Origin: Planctomycetia bacterium
Lineage (GTDB): Bacteria > Planctomycetota > Phycisphaerae > UBA1845 > UTPLA1
Length of the DNA stretch: 64,000 bases
NCBI GenBank assembly: GCA_015075745.1
Contig: JABTTW010000001.1
Coordinates: forward strand, 2,542,001 to 2,606,000
Reading direction: 5' to 3'
Shown here one piece after another: positions 60,716 to 64,000 of the stretch. The position numbers and the translations under genes are program-made. Numbering within the stretch: position 1 is the stretch's first letter; each line of letters opens with the position of its first letter. The notes below the pieces were generated by a model. It saw only the letters and a list, made by a program, of their open reading frames with translations, was not told the origin of the DNA and made no database searches.

Positions 60716-61672
60716 ATGAAGCTGATCGTGCAAATCCCCTGTCTGAACGAGGAAGCCACGCTCCCCGCGACCCTGCGCGACATCCCGCGGCAGATTCCCG
60801 GCATCGACAAGGTCGAAATTCTCATCATCGACGACGGCTGCACCGACCGCACCCTGGAGGTCGCCAAAGAGATGGGCGTCGAGCACGTCCTCAAGTTTCC
60901 CGGCAATCGCGGGCTGGGGCATGCCTTCTCCGGCGGCATGGACTACTGCCTGCGCCACGGCGCCGACATCATCGTCAACACCGACGGTGACAATCAGTAC
61001 TTCGGCGGCGACATCCCGCGTCTGGTCCAGCCGATCCTCGAGGGTCGGGCCCACATGACCATCGGCGACCGCGAGCCGGAAAAGGTCGCCCACTTTTCAT
61101 TCATCAAAAAGAAGATGCAGACGCTCGGCAGCAAGGTGGTGAGCTTCCTCGCCGGCATGCCGGTGCCCGACGTGGCCAGCGGCTTCCGCGCCTACAGCCG
61201 CGAGGCGGCCATGCGGCTCGTCTGTTCAACCGACTTTGATCACACGGTGGATCACGCCATTCAGGCGGGGCGAAAGCGGCTGATCACCATCAGCATGCCG
61301 ATCAGGACCAACGAGAAACTCCGCGAGAGCCGGCTGTTCTCCAACATCGGCGTCTTCATCACCCGGTCGGTCGGCATCATGGTGCGCGTCTATTCGTCGT
61401 ACCAGGCGATGAAAATCTTCACCATCGCGGGCCTCACGACCTTCGGCCTCGGCTTCGTCATCGGCCTGCGGTTTCTCTATTACTTCTTCTTCACCGAAGA
61501 ACACGACCTGCACGTCCAGTCGCTCATCCTCTCCGCCGTCCTGCTATTAGCGGGTTTCCAGATGATCCTCACCGGCATCGTCGCCGACCTCATTAACTCA
61601 ACCCGCGCGATTGTCGAAGATGTGTCCTACCGCCTTCGCCGCGTGGAAGATCAGAAGTCGCGGTCTGATTGA
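60716..61672 (+). CDS. Glycosyltransferase family 2 with C-terminal membrane helices
   Basis: 318 residues from the ATG at 60716 (GAGGG upstream); the open frame to the left is non-coding. MKLIVQIPCLNEEATLPATL, ILIIDDGCTDRTLEVAKEMG, NTDGDNQYFGGDIPRLV (DxD-like), and DVASGFRAYSREAA are GT2 motifs of the dolichyl-phosphate/polyprenyl-phosphate sugar synthase type. Two hydrophobic helices near residues 235-285 anchor it. It probably makes polyprenyl-phosphate sugar for a GT-C enzyme such as the candidate at 45765. Confidence 0.93.
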   Translation: MKLIVQIPCLNEEATLPATLRDIPRQIPGIDKVEILIIDDGCTDRTLEVAKEMGVEHVLKFPGNRGLGHAFSGGMDYCLRHGADIIVNTDGDNQYFGGDIPRLVQPILEGRAHMTIGDREPEKVAHFSFIKKKMQTLGSKVVSFLAGMPVPDVASGFRAYSREAAMRLVCSTDFDHTVDHAIQAGRKRLITISMPIRTNEKLRESRLFSNIGVFITRSVGIMVRVYSSYQAMKIFTIAGLTTFGLGFVIGLRFLYYFFFTEEHDLHVQSLILSAVLLLAGFQMILTGIVADLINSTRAIVEDVSYRLRRVEDQKSRSD

Positions 61673-61686
61673 TGCCACCGGACAAC

Positions 61687-63633
61687 TCACGACCCGGCAT
61701 CGACCGCCGCTTCCCATTCGGTGTTCAGTTCGTCGAGCGACGCCTTCAGCGCGTGATACTCTTCGTGAAGTTGCTTCGACCGTGCCGCGTCCTTCATCAG
61801 AACCGGATTGGCGAACGACGCCTCCAAATCCTTGAGTCGCGTCTCCTGCTCGATGATCTGCGACTCCAAATCCTCTATCCGCTTGGCCGCGTACTTCGAC
61901 CGCGACTTAGGCCGTGACCCCGATGAGGAACCGCCCTGTGACGCGCGGCGCTGCGCCGCCTCACGGGCCGCTGCCCGCTCACGCTCCTTCTCCGCACGGG
62001 CAACCTCTTCGCGCTGCGCCAGCAGGCTCGCGTAGGTTGACCAATTCCCGGCGACAAGTTCGTGCTTTCCTCGCTCGGGCAGCACCAGGAGCCGCTCCGC
62101 GACGCGATCGAGAAAGTAGCGATCGTGACTGACCATCAGGATGCTGCCGGGAAACAATGTCAGCGATTCTTCCAGTGCCTCACGCGCCGGAATGTCCAGA
62201 TGGTTGGTCGGCTCGTCCAGAATGAGCACTTGCGGACTCTGCCAGACCAGTCGCGCCAGCAGGACGCGTGACTGCTCACCGCCGGAAAGCGAACCCACCC
62301 GCTTGAATACCGAATCCCCTCGAAACAGAAACAACGCGAGATACGACCGGGCCTCAGCCTCCCTGATCTCGGGTCGAACCTGCCGAACCGCCTCAATCAC
62401 CGTCAGCGACGCATCAAGGTCGCGATGCTCCTGGTCGTAGTAGCCGACGGTGAGATTCTGGAACAGCCGGACGGTTCCGCTCGTCGTGGGCGTCTGCCCC
62501 AGGAGCATCCGCAGCAGTGTCGTCTTGCCGACACCGTTGGGCCCGATGATGCCGATTTTCTCACCCCGGGTCATCTCAAAGTCCAGATCGCGGATGAGCA
62601 CCAGATCGCCGAACGCCTTGCCGGCCTTTTCGCAGCGGATGACCATGTCGCCACCGCCGACCTGTTTGCCGAACTGAAGTTTCAGCTTCGCCGCGTCACT
62701 CTTGGGCTTCCCCAGTATCCTGCCGTCGGCCTCCATGCGATCCAGATATTTCTGCCGACCGCGGGCCTGCTTGGCGGAGTCCTTGGCGAATTTCACCTTG
62801 GCGATGTAATCGCGCTGGTGTGCCAGCCATGCGGACTGCTTCTCGTAGTCGCGCACCGCCTGAAGCTGACGAATGCGCTTGGCCTGGGCGTAGTTCGTGT
62901 AATTGGTCGGATAGACCTCGGTCTTGTGGTCCTCGACCTCAATGATCTTGGTGACGACACGGTCGAGCAGGTAGCGGTCATGGGAGATGATGACCGCTCC
63001 GCCGTGATAGCCGGCGAGGTACTTTTCCAGCCAGCGCGTGGCGTCGATGTCGAGATGGTTCGTCGGCTCGTCAAGCAGCAGGAAGTCGGAATTCGAGAGC
63101 AGCAGCCGCGCCAGCGCCGCGCGGCACTTCTGTCCGCCGGAAAGCTGCTCGACGAGTTGGGCATACTCATCCGGCGAGAACGAAAGGCCCCCGAGCACCT
63201 CGCGCATGCGGATCTCATAGTCATAACCGCCGGCCGCCTCGAAACGGGCGCGAAGCCGGTCGTACTTTTCCATGAGCGCCGGTTCGTCGGCGGTGCCGTG
63301 GGCGTCGCTGATGGCGTGGGACAACTCGGCGATCTGCGACTCCAGCGCGCGGTGGTCATCAAAGACGCTCGACACGACGTCGATTAGCCGCGCGCCGGGC
63401 GTGAGATTCGGTTCCTGCGGCAGGTAGCCGATGGTCGTTCCGCTGGAGATGGTCACCGTCCCCATGTCGGGCGGCTCGTTGCCGGTGATCAGGCGAAAGA
63501 GCGTGGTCTTGCCGCTGCCGTTGGCCCCGATGAGGCCGACCTTCTCGCCCTTGTGCAAATCGAGCGTTACGCCGGAAAGGACTTCATTTCCGCCGAATGA
63601 CTTGAAGATGTTCTGAAGCGCGACCGCAGCCAT
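61687..63633 (-). CDS. ABC-F family ATP-binding protein
   Basis: 648 residues from the ATG at 63633; the frame is open further upstream but that part is not ABC-like. Two ABC domains in tandem: Walker A GLIGANGSGKTTLFRLITG and GIIGPNGVGKTTLLRMLLG; signatures LSGGQKCRAALARLLL and LSGGEQSRVLLARLVW; Walker B FLLLDEPTNHLDIDATRW and VLILDEPTNHLDIPAREA. Between them a charged linker (P-site tRNA interaction motif region), and a C-terminal coiled coil rich in Arg/Glu. No membrane domain. ABC-F proteins act on ribosomes; this one resembles Uup/YheS. Confidence 0.95.
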   Translation of the reverse strand: MAAVALQNIFKSFGGNEVLSGVTLDLHKGEKVGLIGANGSGKTTLFRLITGNEPPDMGTVTISSGTTIGYLPQEPNLTPGARLIDVVSSVFDDHRALESQIAELSHAISDAHGTADEPALMEKYDRLRARFEAAGGYDYEIRMREVLGGLSFSPDEYAQLVEQLSGGQKCRAALARLLLSNSDFLLLDEPTNHLDIDATRWLEKYLAGYHGGAVIISHDRYLLDRVVTKIIEVEDHKTEVYPTNYTNYAQAKRIRQLQAVRDYEKQSAWLAHQRDYIAKVKFAKDSAKQARGRQKYLDRMEADGRILGKPKSDAAKLKLQFGKQVGGGDMVIRCEKAGKAFGDLVLIRDLDFEMTRGEKIGIIGPNGVGKTTLLRMLLGQTPTTSGTVRLFQNLTVGYYDQEHRDLDASLTVIEAVRQVRPEIREAEARSYLALFLFRGDSVFKRVGSLSGGEQSRVLLARLVWQSPQVLILDEPTNHLDIPAREALEESLTLFPGSILMVSHDRYFLDRVAERLLVLPERGKHELVAGNWSTYASLLAQREEVARAEKERERAAAREAAQRRASQGGSSSGSRPKSRSKYAAKRIEDLESQIIEQETRLKDLEASFANPVLMKDAARSKQLHEEYHALKASLDELNTEWEAAVDAGS

Positions 63634-63841
63634 GCCATAGGGTAGCAGAGAATCCGCTTCGGACGAAAGTGCGTGACATGCCGGACTTGGATCGGCGCTG
63701 GTTTTGAAGCACGCAACTCGATATGGGTTCGCCCAGCTATGCAATCGATTGGCATGGACTATACTTCCTTCCCAGGTCGGGACGGCCCAAACTGCATAAT
63801 TGGCAACCCATGCGGGAGTGGCTGCGAGCGAGGAAAGAAAC
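63634..63841. other. Divergent spacer before an efflux adaptor gene
   Basis: 208 bp. A TATACT lies near 63758, but no convincing -35 box accompanies it. No gene seen. Confidence 0.4.
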
Positions 63842-64000
63842 ATGGCACGCATCATCCCGCTTTTCCTTTTCGCGGCCGCCCTGACGGGGTCCTGCGACAG
63901 TTCGCACAAGGCTCCTCCCCCTTCGCGAGAGCCTCCGGTCGTCAGCATCGCAAAGCCGCTTCAGATCGACTATCAGCCGTATGCCGATTTCACGGGCCGA
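63842..64000 (+). CDS. RND-efflux periplasmic adaptor (MFP) lipoprotein, 3' end outside window
   Basis: 53 codons are visible. The first 20 are MARIIPLFLFAAALTGSCDS, a signal peptide with a lipobox (TGSC). After a Pro-rich linker come VVSIAKPLQIDYQPYADFTG, the usual beginning of HlyD/AcrA-type adaptor proteins (PxV.VAxPxxxxVxxYxEFTG). An RND pump gene would be expected further right. Confidence 0.75.
   Translation, partial: MARIIPLFLFAAALTGSCDSSHKAPPPSREPPVVSIAKPLQIDYQPYADFTGR

Overview
The window looks like a chromosomal segment of a GC-rich planctomycete, probably of the Phycisphaerae or a related lineage. Pointers are dockerin-like NGD...D Ca-binding fragments, a membrane protein with the CPRC...CPEC zinc ribbon common in that group, many lipoproteins of unknown function, and a giant multi-repeat secretin-family protein. 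This placement is an inference from gene content; no rRNA gene is present to test it.

Layout. 1-10.6 kb: a 3318-codon ORF, open at the left edge, with about 31 tandem secretin N-domain-like repeats and a C-terminal secretin pore domain, followed with a 4-bp overlap by a lipoprotein gene. 10.7-16.2 kb: small lipoprotein genes, a DUF4349 protein, YjbQ, ATP-type PEP carboxykinase. 16.4-25.6 kb: Trm112-like zinc protein, metallophosphoesterase, YidC, a membrane-anchored acidic BRCT-like protein, DNA polymerase I and small proteins. 25.6-26.0 kb: a gene graveyard (orphan signal peptide, GH31 fragment, dockerin fragment). 26.1-28.1 kb: LNS2/HAD-like phosphatase homologue and an aldo/keto reductase. 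28.2-32.3 kb: the translation/secretion block trnT-tuf-rpmG-trnW-secE-nusG-rplK, which stops before rplA. 32.3-35.0 kb: ThpR, a VapBC-type toxin-antitoxin pair with a readable promoter/operator, and WecB.

35.2-40.2 kb: an IS1380-family element (35320-36910) with 17-bp imperfect inverted repeats and a 4-bp CTAG target duplication. It sits just after the signal peptide of a large secreted protein with dockerin-like, RCC1-like, kelch-like and transglutaminase-like parts; removing the IS and one CTAG restores one reading frame. 40.2-45.4 kb: a fossil exoprotein fragment, then carB-carA in reversed order. 45.4-64 kb: a membrane glycosyltransferase, a 1291-aa double ASKHA-ATPase/DUF2229 protein and its probable partner, small proteins including an EF-Tu domain 3-like one, a methyltransferase, two divergent GT4-type glycosyltransferases, PreA-type dihydropyrimidine dehydrogenase, a GT2 glycosyltransferase, an ABC-F ATPase and the first codons of an RND-efflux adaptor lipoprotein.

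Most of the window is housekeeping and envelope biology: YidC, SecE and the giant secretin for protein export and insertion; WecB and four glycosyltransferases for surface glycans; CarAB and PreA for pyrimidines. The accessory signal is concentrated at 25.6-26.0 and 33.2-40.5 kb.
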